From Austropuccinia psidii (Eukaryota > Basidiomycota > Pucciniomycetes > Pucciniales > Sphaerophragmiaceae): 64,000 bases of DNA. The position numbers were made by a program, and so were the translations under genes. The stretch is from contig JALGQZ010000018.1 of assembly GCA_023105745.1 (NCBI GenBank), positions 14,008,273 through 14,072,272 on the forward strand, read 5' to 3'. Shown one piece after another: positions 33,561 through 45,700 of this stretch. Numbering within the stretch: the stretch's first letter is position 1; every line of letters starts with the position of its first letter. The notes under the pieces were generated by a model. That model had not been told where the DNA came from. It made no database searches and saw only the letters and a program-made list of their open reading frames with translations.

Positions 33561-36500
33561 TGTCTTGTGAGAGGGTTTCAAAGATGATGTAAATTTCCTG
33601 GTTCCTAATTTAAGTGATGCCAAGAATATTAGATTGAGCTTAAAGTGTAGTTAAAAACTGACTTACCATTATGCAAACATTTTGAGCACATCTCATATCA
33701 ATACCAAAAGCACCTGTGCCTTTTGTTGTAAGAGGAACCTGGGATTTTGTATTTTTTCTGAATTATTCAATGATTTGTATCCTTTAATTATTTTTGAGAA
33801 TTCCATGAATCATAAAATTGGCTATCTCACTTTCATCCAGTGAAATTTCAATACTTTTTACAATCTTTGATCAATCAAATCATTCAAATGACAGGTAGTA
33901 GAAATATTTGAATACATGTATCAAGAAACCTTTTGTATTCTGAAAAAATGACTTGATTGTAGATCTCTTGTGTTATTAAAGGCCTTATGGGCTCCCTCTG
34001 ACTGAAGAATTGTTCATTGATCAGATTTTTTGTGAGAAGTTATTCATAAATCTGAGAGAGATTTTACTTGTTCATTGAATTTTCTGAAAGAAGGATGAGC
34101 CATGATATTCTCAGTGGCATCACGATTTTTTTAAGGATTATCAAGCTTGATAGTAGAAGCCGTACTCTTGGAATATTTTCTGGAATAAAGTTTAAAATAA
34201 CATTCTGGTTTTATTGAATTAACTTTCTTTGATGATCTTTTGTATTAATTGTAGCTCCCAGCCCTATCAGAAATTATTTCAATTCAATTGTGGGTCATAT
34301 GGGCATTCAAGGTGGAGACAGGATAAACCTATTCCTTAGAAACATCAAAAAAATGCTTCCAAAAAAGCTCAAGGGTCTTAAATTAACATTCAGTGATTGG
34401 TTGTAGAATTTTCATGGGGTAAAATGAACAGCCTAAAAAAAGGAGACAAATGGGTAAAAATGAGGTTCATTGAAAAAGAAAGGCTCCTTTAAAAATACAT
34501 GAAAAGGGCAAATAATAAAGGAAAAGTATTAATAAGTCAGTTCAAGGTAAGAGTAGGTTGAAAAAAATTATTAGGTATGAAGGAAGAAAAAAATATATGG
34601 TAATTTTGGCTATTGGTTAGGTAAAATAGAGGAAATGTTTTGTGAGAAGGTATTTTTTAGAAAAACGTTTTTTTGGGGGGTGAAAAAATAAAGAAAAATG
34701 GTTTTGAGAGTTATTTTTTTTGAGGGAAGATGTTATGGAAGAATTTGGTTTTTTTAGGAAAGATGAAAAAAGAAAAAATATCTAGTCAGGAGGGTTTTGG
34801 AGGGTTTTGACTGTATTTTTCCCAAAAGAGGTTTTTTTTCTTTAATTTAGCTAAGGATCAAAAAATTGCTTATGTTTTTTTTGAAAATGCTATATGGGTT
34901 TGCTAATTCTCTAAAAATGAAAGAAGAATAATTTTGAATTAAAGTTCATTTTATCATGAGCTTAGAGAAATACATCATGTGTTTAGCACACATATTTCTA
35001 AACACCTTTCTTTAGCTGTAAAATCTAGTATAATTCACCCCTACAGTTGTTTTGGAATCATGTTTATTCCAAAAAGCCAAAAAAAAACTTTTTCTAACAC
35101 AAGCACAAATCATCAAAAACCAAAAAAAATATATCAAAAAACAGAGAATCAAATAGCCAAAGAAATAAAAAATAGGAGGAAACTTTATAATAAATTCTAA
35201 TCTTTTTTCCCAATCTTTGGTTTGTATTATTACATTTATTAGTCTCTGTTTTTGTGGATGAATAACATAAATTCTTCTGTTACTAAGAATTATAGCTAAG
35301 AAACCATATTATTAATTCAAGTTTTGTGCTTGAAAACTATAGTCAAAGCTTAAGAGAAAAATTATTTAATACAATGATTTAATGCTATCTAATAATAGAA
35401 GTAAGTTTCTTTCAAAAATAAATGCACCAATTCTTGGTTAACTATTCCTTTTTTCATTTTATTTGAACCTAACAGTAACTGTTTTTAAAATATCTATAAA
35501 AACTTGTAAATTACTTTTCAATGGTAAGAGTTTAAATTAATTATATAAATTTAGGGGATCAGTAAATTCAAATAGATATTTTCCAAATTCAGATAAAAAA
35601 TTATGCTTATCTATTAAAAAAGAAAAAATACAGGAAGATTTTGTTAATATCAAATAAGAAGGGCCACTTATTTTTGAAATTATAATCACAGATTAAGTAG
35701 ATAGAGTTATTTCAAATTGATCTAATTAAATTGTTTTTTGGGCCACTCAAAATTACCCACAATTGTTTTATATTTTTTTATTCCCGAAATGATTTATTTT
35801 TCTAATTTCATTATTTTGAGAAAAAAAATAAAAAATAAATATTCAACCATCAAATTCAAATATTTCATTTTTTTGAATGAGACTACCAATTTTATTCTCA
35901 AAGATTAGAATAACAGGAATTTCTACACAGATTTATCTATTGTGTTTTGGTCTCCCCCAAAAAGGGGCTTTTATATTTTAATAAAAACACCTATCTTTGA
36001 AAATAATTTTGGGAGACATATTCTTTATTTGAATGAGGCAAAATATTAAGCTTCACTATTTTATTTTGGTATTAAAAAGAACGCATTAGACTTTTTATTT
36101 TCAAATTATTCCATGTATCATATTTTTGATAAAATCAGGGTTTTTTGTTTCTAAGCCTTGATCCAGAGGAAATAAATCTATATGAATTCGGTCTTTAAAT
36201 GGTGATATTTATTATTTGAGGAAATACCCCACATGATGGGGTTATCTTGGAAATTTAAAGATTCCTTAATTTTTTTTAAAATTGTCTGTTTTATTTAGGT
36301 GTATTTTAAGTTGAAAATTCTTTACTTTAATTACTATTTTATTCCACCGTAAATCCAATGAATTCATAGGAAGTTTTCCTTCAAAAATACTAACTAGGGA
36401 TATAAAAATTCAAAAAAATATAAAATAGCTCATCAGAGTCAATGTATGAGTAATTGGACCATTTTTTAAGAGTGGTAGAATGTTGGTAGAATTGAAATTT

Positions 36501-37787
36501 GAATTATACTTGTATTTTTGAGCTCATGTAAAAGCTTGAAATCAATAATGGGTCTTCCAATTGCAATTGATGTAAGGAACTGCAAAGGTATTTGAGATAA
36601 TTCTTTAAAGAGGGAAAAAATGACTACAACTATTAAAAAATCAAATAAGGATGGGCTTATTATTCTTTGGAGGAAGAATTAGGGATAAATGTCTAAATAA
36701 GAAGTCTATGAATGAAAATAAGGTCTTTTATATCTACTAGTTATTTGAGGTCCTATATATGGAAGCTACATCCAAGTCCTGTAAGGAGATGATATAAGGT
36801 CTGGATACCATTCAATTATTTACATATATCTTTGATCTTATAGGACCATATATTGAATTAAATTATTAAGGATTTTTATATTAAATTAATTTACCCTGTT
36901 CTCCAATTAAATCCTACCATTGATCTTTCTAGCTCTAAAAAATATATTCTAAATCTCTGCAGCCATAATTTTCATCACTGTGGACCTCTAGAGGCTTGGA
37001 TTTCTATTCCAAAATTGATCTCAGTATTTATTCCTATCCAAGTGCCCTTACAAAGAATATTAATCGAATTTGAATTCATATTCTTTCTAAAAACTCATTA
37101 AAAAATAAAACACTTACAAAGTATTAGGATAAATAATCACTAGTAAAATGATTTTTCTTATAATTTTCTTAAGAAAAATGAAATATTTTTTATTATTCCA
37201 AGTTTCTTTAATATTTTTATTGAAGACTGAAATTCTTTTGTCTTTAATCCTAGATTTTCTTTTTTTTCTTCCAATAATTTGTATCTTCTTGTTCCATATT
37301 AGTTGAACCACTTTGTAGCTTTTGTAATGAGCTTTATGGTAAAAGAATTTTATGGTAACATATCTTATTGAATAGTAATGGTATTAGGCCCTAAAATTTG
37401 GGCTTAAAGAGGCCAGAGGGAAAAATTATCTTTATATTGAGTCTTCTTTTATTACATCATATTAAGGTGGAGCTCTTCTTATCTTGATTTTTTTTTTATC
37501 AACCATTGCAAGATTTCTACTTTTCTTATGATTCAAAAGCATCTTTTGGAGGAATATTTGAGTTTTATGCTTTTGATATTTCCAGTATAAATTGGCACAG
37601 TTTTTTCTTTATTTAGAAACTTATTTTTCAATTATTAACTTTTATGTAAATATTAGAATTTGATTTCTTTCACCCATTTTAAAATTAATTGAATAATTTC
37701 CCCATTATGAATTTCCCTTGAAAAAAAAATCAATATAATTCCACTTCTTTTCTCATTATTTTGTATATTTTTTTTGCTGAGAGTTCA
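33561..37787. other. AT-rich sequence, nothing identified
   Basis: The part to about 34.2 kb may be the decayed start of the MULE. The rest shows no gene or element ends. Open frames at 34979-35200 and 37114-37311 are Lys/Asn/Ile-rich and look like chance. Confidence 0.5.
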
Positions 37788-38224
37788 TGTGAGCCTTTGA
37801 GATATGACCACATACCCAATAAGGTCACAAAAAAGACTCAGAATAATTATACCTTTAATATAATTATATTAAAATTAATTAGAATAATTATACACTAAAA
37901 ATAATTACTCAAATATACAAAAAATACCATAAATTGGTACTAAAATTGGTTTAACTTAAAAACCAATGAATCAACATGTAAAACAAATTATACCATTGGA
38001 TTCCCCATGGAAAAATACACATATACCATTTTTATGGCATATCTGTAAAGTCAATCTTTAAGGAATTATAAGGTATAATACCTTATAAAAACCATAAAAA
38101 CTTATTTATCTCAGAAACTAATGAAACAACATGTGAAATAAATTGTACCAGTGGATTCCCCACACAAATCCACATATAAAACAATTAATAAGCTAATTCC
38201 CAAAATCAATACTTAAAGAATTAT

Positions 38225-38265
38225 CCTGAATATATGCACTTTTTTGGTCAACGCATATATTCAGG
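38225..38265 (+). repeat. Conserved hairpin in the family B LTR
   Basis: CCTGAATATATGC and GCATATATTCAGG are perfect inverted arms around a 15-nt loop. Both arms and the loop are kept in the other two family B LTR copies (46919-46959 and, inverted, 28270-28310). Confidence 0.85.
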
Positions 38266-39057
38266 GATCATAGCTAATATCTTCTAAACTATACATGCTA
38301 GAATGATGAACCAAAAATAAAGTTACCACGTAATTACTGTAAGAACACAGATATGAACTTTATTTTGCAAATTATAAACAAGGTTAAGACTTATGAGGAA
38401 ATATTGATAAAAACCAACAGAGCTGTTGACCACTTTGTTGTGAAAGTAGTCCAAACTTAAAAAAAAGTATACAGTTGGATTCTACTAGTTTATTCGAGAA
38501 GAATGACGTAATGTTTATTATTAAATTCAGGGTATAACCCCCTGAAATCAAGGTTTGAAGTTTAAAATATTGAATTTCAACAGAAAAGATGAGTTACAAG
38601 AAAAATCATCAAAATTAGAGTTTTGATTATGTAATGAAAAGCTCTTGGCAGAATAATAAGGTTATGTCAGGCTATCAGAATTCACTCTCTGAATTGCTGT
38701 AGCGTAAAAACCTTAGAAGTTATTGAGGATCAAAGTTTGAGCTTAAATTGAGCTGTTATGATCACATACTGTAACCTTAAATTAAGTTTAACAGTCTTAA
38801 GAGTGATCAAATTGGTGAATACTATTAGCTTATGATTAAAACTAAGAAAATCCACGAAATTTGGGGTTCTGCCAATCCTCTGATGTCATCAAACTTAGAG
38901 TTACAGTGATAACTCTAAATAATGGTGTAATAATGATGCAATTTGGTTTGATCATGATGTAATCACCCTCAAACCTTAAAATATTGATCAATTCCAGTGG
39001 ATATGATCAGTACACGTCTACTAGAAGCCTGTTGGACTCTAGGAGGGAGGTATTTAC

Positions 39058-39065
39058 TATAAATA
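39058..39065 (+). promoter_or_regulatory. TATA box of the family B 5' LTR
   Basis: TATAAATA is followed by GAGCTCTTTTTACTCTATTT, which fits an LTR promoter and start region. It is conserved in the 3' LTR (47752-47759) and in the solo LTR (27470-27477, minus). Confidence 0.7.
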
Positions 39066-39818
39066 GAGCTCTTTTTACTCTATTTACCCCTCAGACGCAT
39101 AAAAAACATTAAATCAATTAAATCAAAGGTAATTTCTTTATTCTTTATATATAAAACTGTTATATTATTAAAGACCAAAGACCATCTTGCTATAATCATC
39201 TATTTTGACGTGATTAAATCATTTATTTAATTGTTTTTGTTAAAAAAATCTCTCTAATAACTCATTTCCACGTAAAAATCCAGAATAATTTGTAATTTTC
39301 TTTATTTTTATTGTAAATACAATTTTAAAATGTTGTATTTATATTTTTTTGGCGTAAAATAATTCAAAATTATTATATTAAGTGTTAAAAGTAGGTTATT
39401 TTCTCTTATTATAATAATTTCTCTATTATTACTCTCTTAATAATTCTTTAATTAATATAAATAGTATTTATATTAATTCATAACTTTAATATTAGTAATA
39501 TTATTGTTATTAATTGTTTTTTATTAATAAAAAACAATTCTTTACGCCTTTATTATTTGTTGGCAACAATAATAAAGAGCTTTTTTAAATATATTAATTA
39601 TTTTATATTAATATATTTATTTATTATATTATATTTTCATAATATAAATTATATTATTATATTTATTTAATAATATAATTATTTTACACCATAATAATAA
39701 TAATTATTTATTATTATTATATTTCTTAATCTTATTTATTCACTTCATAAGGACATTCAGATTACAATAAGTAATAAATTAGTAATTTTTACTTATTGTT
39801 TCATAGTCAAACCTTACA

Positions 39819-39836
39819 TTTGGGGGCCTGGCCGTG
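39819..39836 (+). promoter_or_regulatory. PBS-like site of the family B element
   Basis: TTTGGGGGCCTGGCCGTG abuts the 5' LTR. It is the same 18 bases as in the family A element, and I cannot assign a tRNA. Confidence 0.7.
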
Positions 39837-40333
39837 ATATTTACTTAAAAGACCTTTAAAAAAATTCTATTTGGGTTTATCCAATAATAAATTATATTTA
39901 TAATAATAAAAATTATATAATAATTTTATATTTTATTGATTTTAAAAGCTATTGAGGCATTTGGAAAGCAATTGTACTGTCTTACACGTGGTTTTTCACA
40001 TCCTTAGACTTGCAAGAACTTTCTTTGAGTGACTCTAGTGATTAAAAGAGATATTTTATAAATCAAAAATAATTTTTATTATAATTTAATTTTATAAGAA
40101 TCATATTCATTTTTCATTTTATTCTTTAAAAAATAAAAATAAAAAAATATATAAAAAAATATTAAAAAAATATTAAAAACCGATAAAAAAGTTATTTTTA
40201 TTCATTTTTATTCATTTGTTTATTTATTTCAATTTTTCAAAGATATAAAAGCAATTTCTACGTGGAAAATTGCCATATCTTGCCAAAAATAACATCTATT
40301 ATAAAAAGATTTATATTTATTTGTCTTTTTTAG
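39837..40333 (+). other. Leader of the family B element
   Basis: AT-rich untranslated sequence. It ends in a pyrimidine-rich acceptor (TTTGTCTTTTTTAG) directly before 40334, at the same place as the acceptor in the family A element. No donor was placed. Confidence 0.5.
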
Positions 40334-40483
40334 TGTTTGAAGCTAACCCAACAGAAGACAACCAAGCTACTGTTGAGAGATTGGTGGAAGAAACTTGTCA
40401 AAGTTCTCCAACACCAGTTATCACCAAAAGAAAGAAAGCTAAGAAATTAGACTTTCCAGGGCCCACCATTCAAGACTCTGAAG
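40334..40483 (+). CDS. N-terminal exon of the family B element
   Basis: Entered from the acceptor at 40331-40333, the frame reads FEANPTEDNQATVERLVEE, then KRKKAKKLDFPGPTIQDSE. It ends at GAAG/GTGAGC in phase 1. Position, phase and basic Thr/Pro/Lys-rich character match the exon at 10312-10612 of the family A element. After splicing to 40570 the reading continues with VPNTPSNQMELDSEVELIPQ to a TGA at 40722-40724. Confidence 0.5.
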
Positions 40484-40569
40484 GTGAGCACCTCTTTTTA
40501 AATTGCCATAAAAGAATTTTATTCTAAAAATACTTTTATTTTTTCTTATTCTTTAATTATGACTACCAG
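40484..40569 (+). other. Predicted phase-1 intron containing the gag ATG (family B)
   Basis: The donor is GTGAGC and the acceptor is TATGACTACCAG, giving 86 bp. The gag ATG (40559-40561) lies 11 nt before the exon junction. Phase and layout match the intron at 10244-10311. It is predicted from motifs and from conservation between the two elements. Confidence 0.5.
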
Positions 40570-42775
40570 AAGAGGTTCCCAATACTCCATCCAATCAGAT
40601 GGAGCTGGACTCAGAAGTAGAATTGATCCCTCAAAAGGGAAAAGAAAGGGCAATATCCCCAGTGGAACAGAATCCACACAAGGAAGTGCCTTATCCCAAA
40701 GGCAAGTCCCAGAAATGCCCATGATATCTGAGCCTGAATTGGAACTAAGTATGAGTAACTCAAACAGGTACAAATCACATTCAGAGGGCTCAAATAGACA
40801 TCTACATGAGCCAGTACAAGCAGTATTGCACAGTGTACAAGGACAAAGACTGGGAAATGCTGCCTCAAATACACCAAGGAGTGATGAGCTCCTGGCACAT
40901 CCTGAAAAAGTTCCTCAAAGAGGAGGAGATAGTGAAATACTCCAATGGATGGAATCCACTGTCATCCAAACCTCAAATCAAAAAAATCAAGGATTATCAT
41001 GCCAAAAAGAGGGAGGCAACCAAGGAAGAAGCCCCAGTAGCTTCTACCAGCAAGCCTCAAGCCAACCCACTTCCCCAAGAAGGGAAGAAGAACAAGAAAA
41101 AGCATTGGAGGAAACCATATTCCCCAAGCTACAGAATCCCAAGAATCCAAAAGGATGCCATGGACAATGTTTTCAACATGGCCAGAACCTTGATGGAATT
41201 CAAGGACAAGGAAGAGCAAAGAATGAGACAACCTCATTTCCCAAAGAAATAACCTTGTCCAAAGATGTTGTAAATACTTTAACAGAAATTAAAAATAGTA
41301 TATTACCTCTAAAAGAAATTAAAAATAGTTTATTATCACTACAAGAAATAAATAACAATTTATCTTCTTTAACAAAAATTGTTGTGCAAAACAAAAAAGA
41401 AATTGACAACATTAAGTTTATTGTTGAAAATAATAAACCAAAGAATTTAATTGACAATACTCAAAAATTAATACAAGGACAACAAGAATTGTATAAATAC
41501 ATAAAAGATATCAAAGACAAGACTTTGACAATCAATTATGATGTGAGTATTGACAATCTTACAGAAAAATTAAATAAATTAAGTATTTCTGTAGAAAAAT
41601 TTGAAGAAAAGACTTCATCACACCAAAAATTACTTTTGGACCATGTGGAAAAAAGTGATGAAGCAAGAATGCATCTGAAAGATGATATACAAAGTGAAAT
41701 AAGGCTTATTACAGAAAAAATGGATAAAATTAATGAGCCTAATTTAAATATGCCAAAGTTATCAACACCATTTTCTCATATAAGAAGCCCTGTTAAAACA
41801 AAAGAGGAATTGTCAAATCCTTTCATAACAGACTTGAGTCACCAAGACAATAACCAAGTCTTAATGAAGGAAGCACCTCAATTGAAGGAATGGCCAACAT
41901 TCACAGGAGAAGGTGAATATGACCACATGTCATTTATTAAAACAATTGACATGTTACAAGAAGACTATGCCATACCAGATGAATTAATCACTGCAAGATT
42001 ACACTCATTGTTTGAGAAATCTGCAAAAAGATGGTATTATGGCATAAGACAAACAAATGGTAAAAATACCTGGTCTTGGTGGAAACAAGAAATAATCACC
42101 AAGTGGGCAAATGATGCCTGGAGGTATAAGATAGAAAATGCATTTGAAAACTCTTTCTTTGACCCTGAAAAAGATAAACCTTTAACTTGGTTCTTAAAAC
42201 AAGTTGAAAGGCTTAATGCACTGTACCCAGAAATGTCACAGAAGATGGTGCATATGAAAATACTTAAAAAATGTGGAGGGGAACTAGAACATGCCCTAAG
42301 AAGCAGGTGCATAGAACCATGCTCCACAGAAGAGTATATAAATGCACTAGAAGATATAGTGACAAGAACAAAAATTGGCAGGACTTGGAAAAAATTGGAC
42401 ATTAAAAGCCCAAATAAACCATTTATCAAAAAAGATAAATCAAGAGAATCCTTTAAGCCCAATACATCCAACAATAATGAGCAAAGAAAATGCCATAAAT
42501 GTGGAGGTATTGGACACTTAGCCAATAATTGCCTTAAAAAAGCAAAGATTAATGAAATTGTGGAAACAGAAAACCACAATGACAAAGAAGAGGAATCAGA
42601 CTCTGAAAAAGAGACAGAAGAGTCAGAAAGCTCTGAAAGTGATGAAATCAATATAATTAATGCACAAATTAATAATATTGATATAATTTATGAAGTACTG
42701 GATGTTAACTCAAACTTGCCACAAGTTGGAACATCTGACACAAATCTGACAAACATACAAGATGCCAAAATGTAA
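40559..42775 (+). CDS. Ty3 Gag polyprotein, family B
   Basis: This is a 738-residue Gag. Residues 1-230 are Ser/Gln/Arg-rich and overlap another open frame in +1. Residues 235-395 are Asn/Lys/Leu/Ile-rich with regular Leu/Ile spacing and probably form a coiled coil. The capsid is at about 445-605 (LKEWPTFTGEGEYDHMSF, then WYYGIRQTNGKNTWSWWK). The CCHC zinc knuckle CHKCGGIGHLANNC is at 645-658, followed by an acidic Ser/Glu tail. It ends AKM-TAA at 42773-42775, and the frame then continues straight into protease. The related family A element has no stop at this place, so this is probably a point mutation, but termination with readthrough is possible. Confidence 0.9.
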   Translation: MTTRRGSQYSIQSDGAGLRSRIDPSKGKRKGNIPSGTESTQGSALSQRQVPEMPMISEPELELSMSNSNRYKSHSEGSNRHLHEPVQAVLHSVQGQRLGNAASNTPRSDELLAHPEKVPQRGGDSEILQWMESTVIQTSNQKNQGLSCQKEGGNQGRSPSSFYQQASSQPTSPRREEEQEKALEETIFPKLQNPKNPKGCHGQCFQHGQNLDGIQGQGRAKNETTSFPKEITLSKDVVNTLTEIKNSILPLKEIKNSLLSLQEINNNLSSLTKIVVQNKKEIDNIKFIVENNKPKNLIDNTQKLIQGQQELYKYIKDIKDKTLTINYDVSIDNLTEKLNKLSISVEKFEEKTSSHQKLLLDHVEKSDEARMHLKDDIQSEIRLITEKMDKINEPNLNMPKLSTPFSHIRSPVKTKEELSNPFITDLSHQDNNQVLMKEAPQLKEWPTFTGEGEYDHMSFIKTIDMLQEDYAIPDELITARLHSLFEKSAKRWYYGIRQTNGKNTWSWWKQEIITKWANDAWRYKIENAFENSFFDPEKDKPLTWFLKQVERLNALYPEMSQKMVHMKILKKCGGELEHALRSRCIEPCSTEEYINALEDIVTRTKIGRTWKKLDIKSPNKPFIKKDKSRESFKPNTSNNNEQRKCHKCGGIGHLANNCLKKAKINEIVETENHNDKEEESDSEKETEESESSESDEINIINAQINNIDIIYEVLDVNSNLPQVGTSDTNLTNIQDAKM
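40806..41252 (+). CDS. Overprinted +1-frame ORF with GWNP motif (family B)
   Basis: It is 148 codons from an ATG, lying +1 to gag and wholly inside it. It reads KDKDWEMLPQIHQGVMSSW, then IVKYSNGWNPLSSKPQIKK, and ends in a basic region and QPHFPKK. The family A element has a related frame in the same place (9543-10121), with the GWNP motif in a similar Lys/Arg-rich context. Upstream stops at 40722-40754 separate it from the spliced N-terminal exon in this copy. T TTC CCA AAG, a possible -1 slip sequence, lies just before its stop and would feed into gag. The function is unknown. Confidence 0.55.
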   Translation: MSQYKQYCTVYKDKDWEMLPQIHQGVMSSWHILKKFLKEEEIVKYSNGWNPLSSKPQIKKIKDYHAKKREATKEEAPVASTSKPQANPLPQEGKKNKKKHWRKPYSPSYRIPRIQKDAMDNVFNMARTLMEFKDKEEQRMRQPHFPKK

Positions 42776-42796
42776 AGAACCAAACCTGCAAGAGGA

Positions 42797-45700
42797 ATGG
42801 GATATACAGCTGGAAAATCAAGTATTAGTATTGTTATGGTTGATAACCAAGAAGGAAAGGTTAACTTGGATACAGGAGCATATTGCACTTGTGTTGGCAA
42901 AAGTTATTTAAAAACCATTGTCCCAAACTGGCAAGAAAAACTTATGCCAATACAAGGTGTCAAATTTAGTAGTGCAAGTGAGAGCATGAAGCCACTTGGA
43001 ATAATTGATTTAACACTAATTTTTCCTCATCCCTCACAATGTGTCAGAATTAAAGTAGAGTTTGTAGTAATGGACAACTGTACTAGTAATCATTTCATAC
43101 TTGGGAATGACTACTTATCAATCTATGGTATAGATATCTCCAACCAAAAGGATAGATATTTTACCATAGGAGATAACAAAAGACAAAAGTTTGGATTCTT
43201 AAATAACAAAAAACAAATCACAGTTATTAAGAATGAAGAAAAAATTCCAGAAAAGGAACTTTTTATATCTGAACAACTCATAGAGGCAGAATTCAATCAA
43301 GAATTAACAGAAAAAATGAAAGAAAAATTGATTGATCTCTTATTTAAGTACAAAAATGCCTTTGCAACTGACAAAGAGCCACTAGGTGCCATAATTGGAC
43401 ATGAAGTGGATATAATTCTTAATGTAGAAAAACCTTACCCACCTTTATTAAGAAGACCTGCTTATCCAGCCAGTCCAAGAGCTAGAGAAGCCTTAGAAGT
43501 GCACATTAAAGAATTAATGGACCTTGGAGTATTAAGAAAGGTTGGACATAATGAACAAGTAGAAGTTACTACACCTGTCATTATAACTTGGCATAATGTA
43601 AAATCAAGGATGGTAGGAGACTTCAGAGCCCTGAATACCTATACCATTCCAGACAGATATCCAATACCCAGAATCCATGAGACATTAACCCAATTGTCAC
43701 AAGCTAAGTTCATCACAGCTATGGATGCTCTGAAGGGTTTTCATCAAAATGTCTTAACAGACAATGCCAAGAAATTACTAAGAATAATAGTCCATTGTGG
43801 AATTTTTGAATACTTAAGAATGCCATTTGGAATAAAAAATGCACCTTCCCATTATCAAAGAATGATGAATACAATATTCCCTGAAGAATTATCAGAAGGA
43901 TGGTTGATTATCTATATTGATGATATCATAGTTTGCTCAGAAACTTGGGAAAATCACCTTACAAGACTAGAAAGAGTATTACAGAAAATAGTCCAAGTAA
44001 ATATGAAAATTTCCTTGAAAAAATGTCATTTTGCATACAGTGAATTAAAGGCACTAGGACATGTAGTATCTGGCCTTAGTCTAGGCATAGACAAAAATAA
44101 AGTAGCAGCAGTACTACTTAAGCCAATGCCTCAAACCAAAAAAGAAATGCAATCATTTCTAGGATTTGCTGGTTACTATAGACAACATATAAAGGACTTT
44201 GCAAAGATTGCTAAATCCTTGTATAAGCTATGTGACCAACAAACAGTCTATGAGATGACAGAAGAAAGAGTCAAGTCATATGAAGAATTGAAAAATTCCT
44301 TAACAAATGCCCCATTTCTTCTGATGCCAGATTGGAAACTACCCTTCAAACTGTACATTGATGCTTGTGGAGAAGGACTAGGTGCTGCACTTCACCAAAC
44401 ACAAATTATCAATGACAAACCAGTGGAAGGACCAATTTGTTTCATTTCAAGGCAGATAAAGCCAACAGAAGCAAGGTATGGAGCAAGCCAAATGGAATGC
44501 TTATGCCTAGTATGGGCTTTAGAAAAACTGCATTATTATTTGGATGGCACAGTATTTGATGTAATCACAGACTGTAATGCTGTAAAATCACTATTAAATA
44601 TGAAGACTCCAAATAGACATATGCTGAGATGGCAAATAGCTATCCAAGAATATAGAGGAAATATGACTATTGCTCATAAATCTGGGAATATTCATAGAAA
44701 TGCAGATGGTCTTAGTAGATGGGCTCTAGCAAATACCCCTGACAATTCAGCATGGGTACCACAAGAGGAGCACCATATAGAAGGAATATGTGTTACAGAC
44801 ATTGGCACAGAATTCTTTAACCAAGTTAAAGAAAGCTATAAGACAGACAAAAATTGCCATATCTTAAGCCAACTTCTAATGAAAGACTGCAAAGATCCAT
44901 CACTTTCATCAAAACTAGATGAAATATGGAAAAAGGCATATGATGAAGGAATATTTCACCTCCTTGATGGAATCCTTTACCATAGAACAAAACATACATG
45001 TGTTATGGCCTTAACAGATAGAACACTAATAAACACTATTTTACATGAGTGTCATGATAGTGTTGCATCTGGACATCTCTCAGAAGATAGGACACTAGAG
45101 AGGGTGAAAACCTGCTCTTGGTGGCCAAATTGGAAGAAAGATGTTGCAGAGTACTGCCAAACCTGTGACAGATGTCAAAAAGCCAACAGAGCCACAGGAA
45201 AGAAATTTGGAATGATGATCCAAATCCAAGAACCAAAATCCCCATGGGAAATAGTTCATATGGATTGGGTAACAGCCTTACCTCCAGGAGGAGACAGGAG
45301 TTATAATGCATGCCTAGTCTTAGTTGACAGGTACAGTAAAACTCCCATGTTCCTACCATGTCATAAAGATGACACAGCTATGGATACAGCCATCATGATA
45401 TGGAATAAAGTTATTAGCCACACAGGCTTATTCCAAAATATTATAAGTGACAGAGATCCAAAGTTCACTTCAGCATTATGGACAAATCTCCATAACTTGT
45501 TTGGGACAAAATTATCATTCTCAACAGCTTATCATCCTCAAACTGATGGTCTAGCAGAAAGAATGATACAGACACTAGAGGATATGATCAGAAGATTCTG
45601 TGCTTATGGGCTAGAATTCAAAGATTCTGATGGTTTTACCCATGATTGGTGTACACTAATACCAGCACTTGAACTGGCATATAAGACATCAATCCATTCT

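Larger units (their letters stand above)
37788..39818 (+). repeat. 5' LTR of the family B element (2031 bp)
   Basis: It begins TGTGAGCCTTTGAGATATGA and ends CATAGTCAAACCTTACA. It carries a TATA box at 39058-39065 and a hairpin with perfect 13-bp arms at 38225-38265. It matches 46482-48490 over its length. Confidence 0.95.

Noticed and set aside
45036..45359. 107-codon minus-strand frame opposite pol
   Set aside because: It is an antisense shadow of the integrase region of the family B element.
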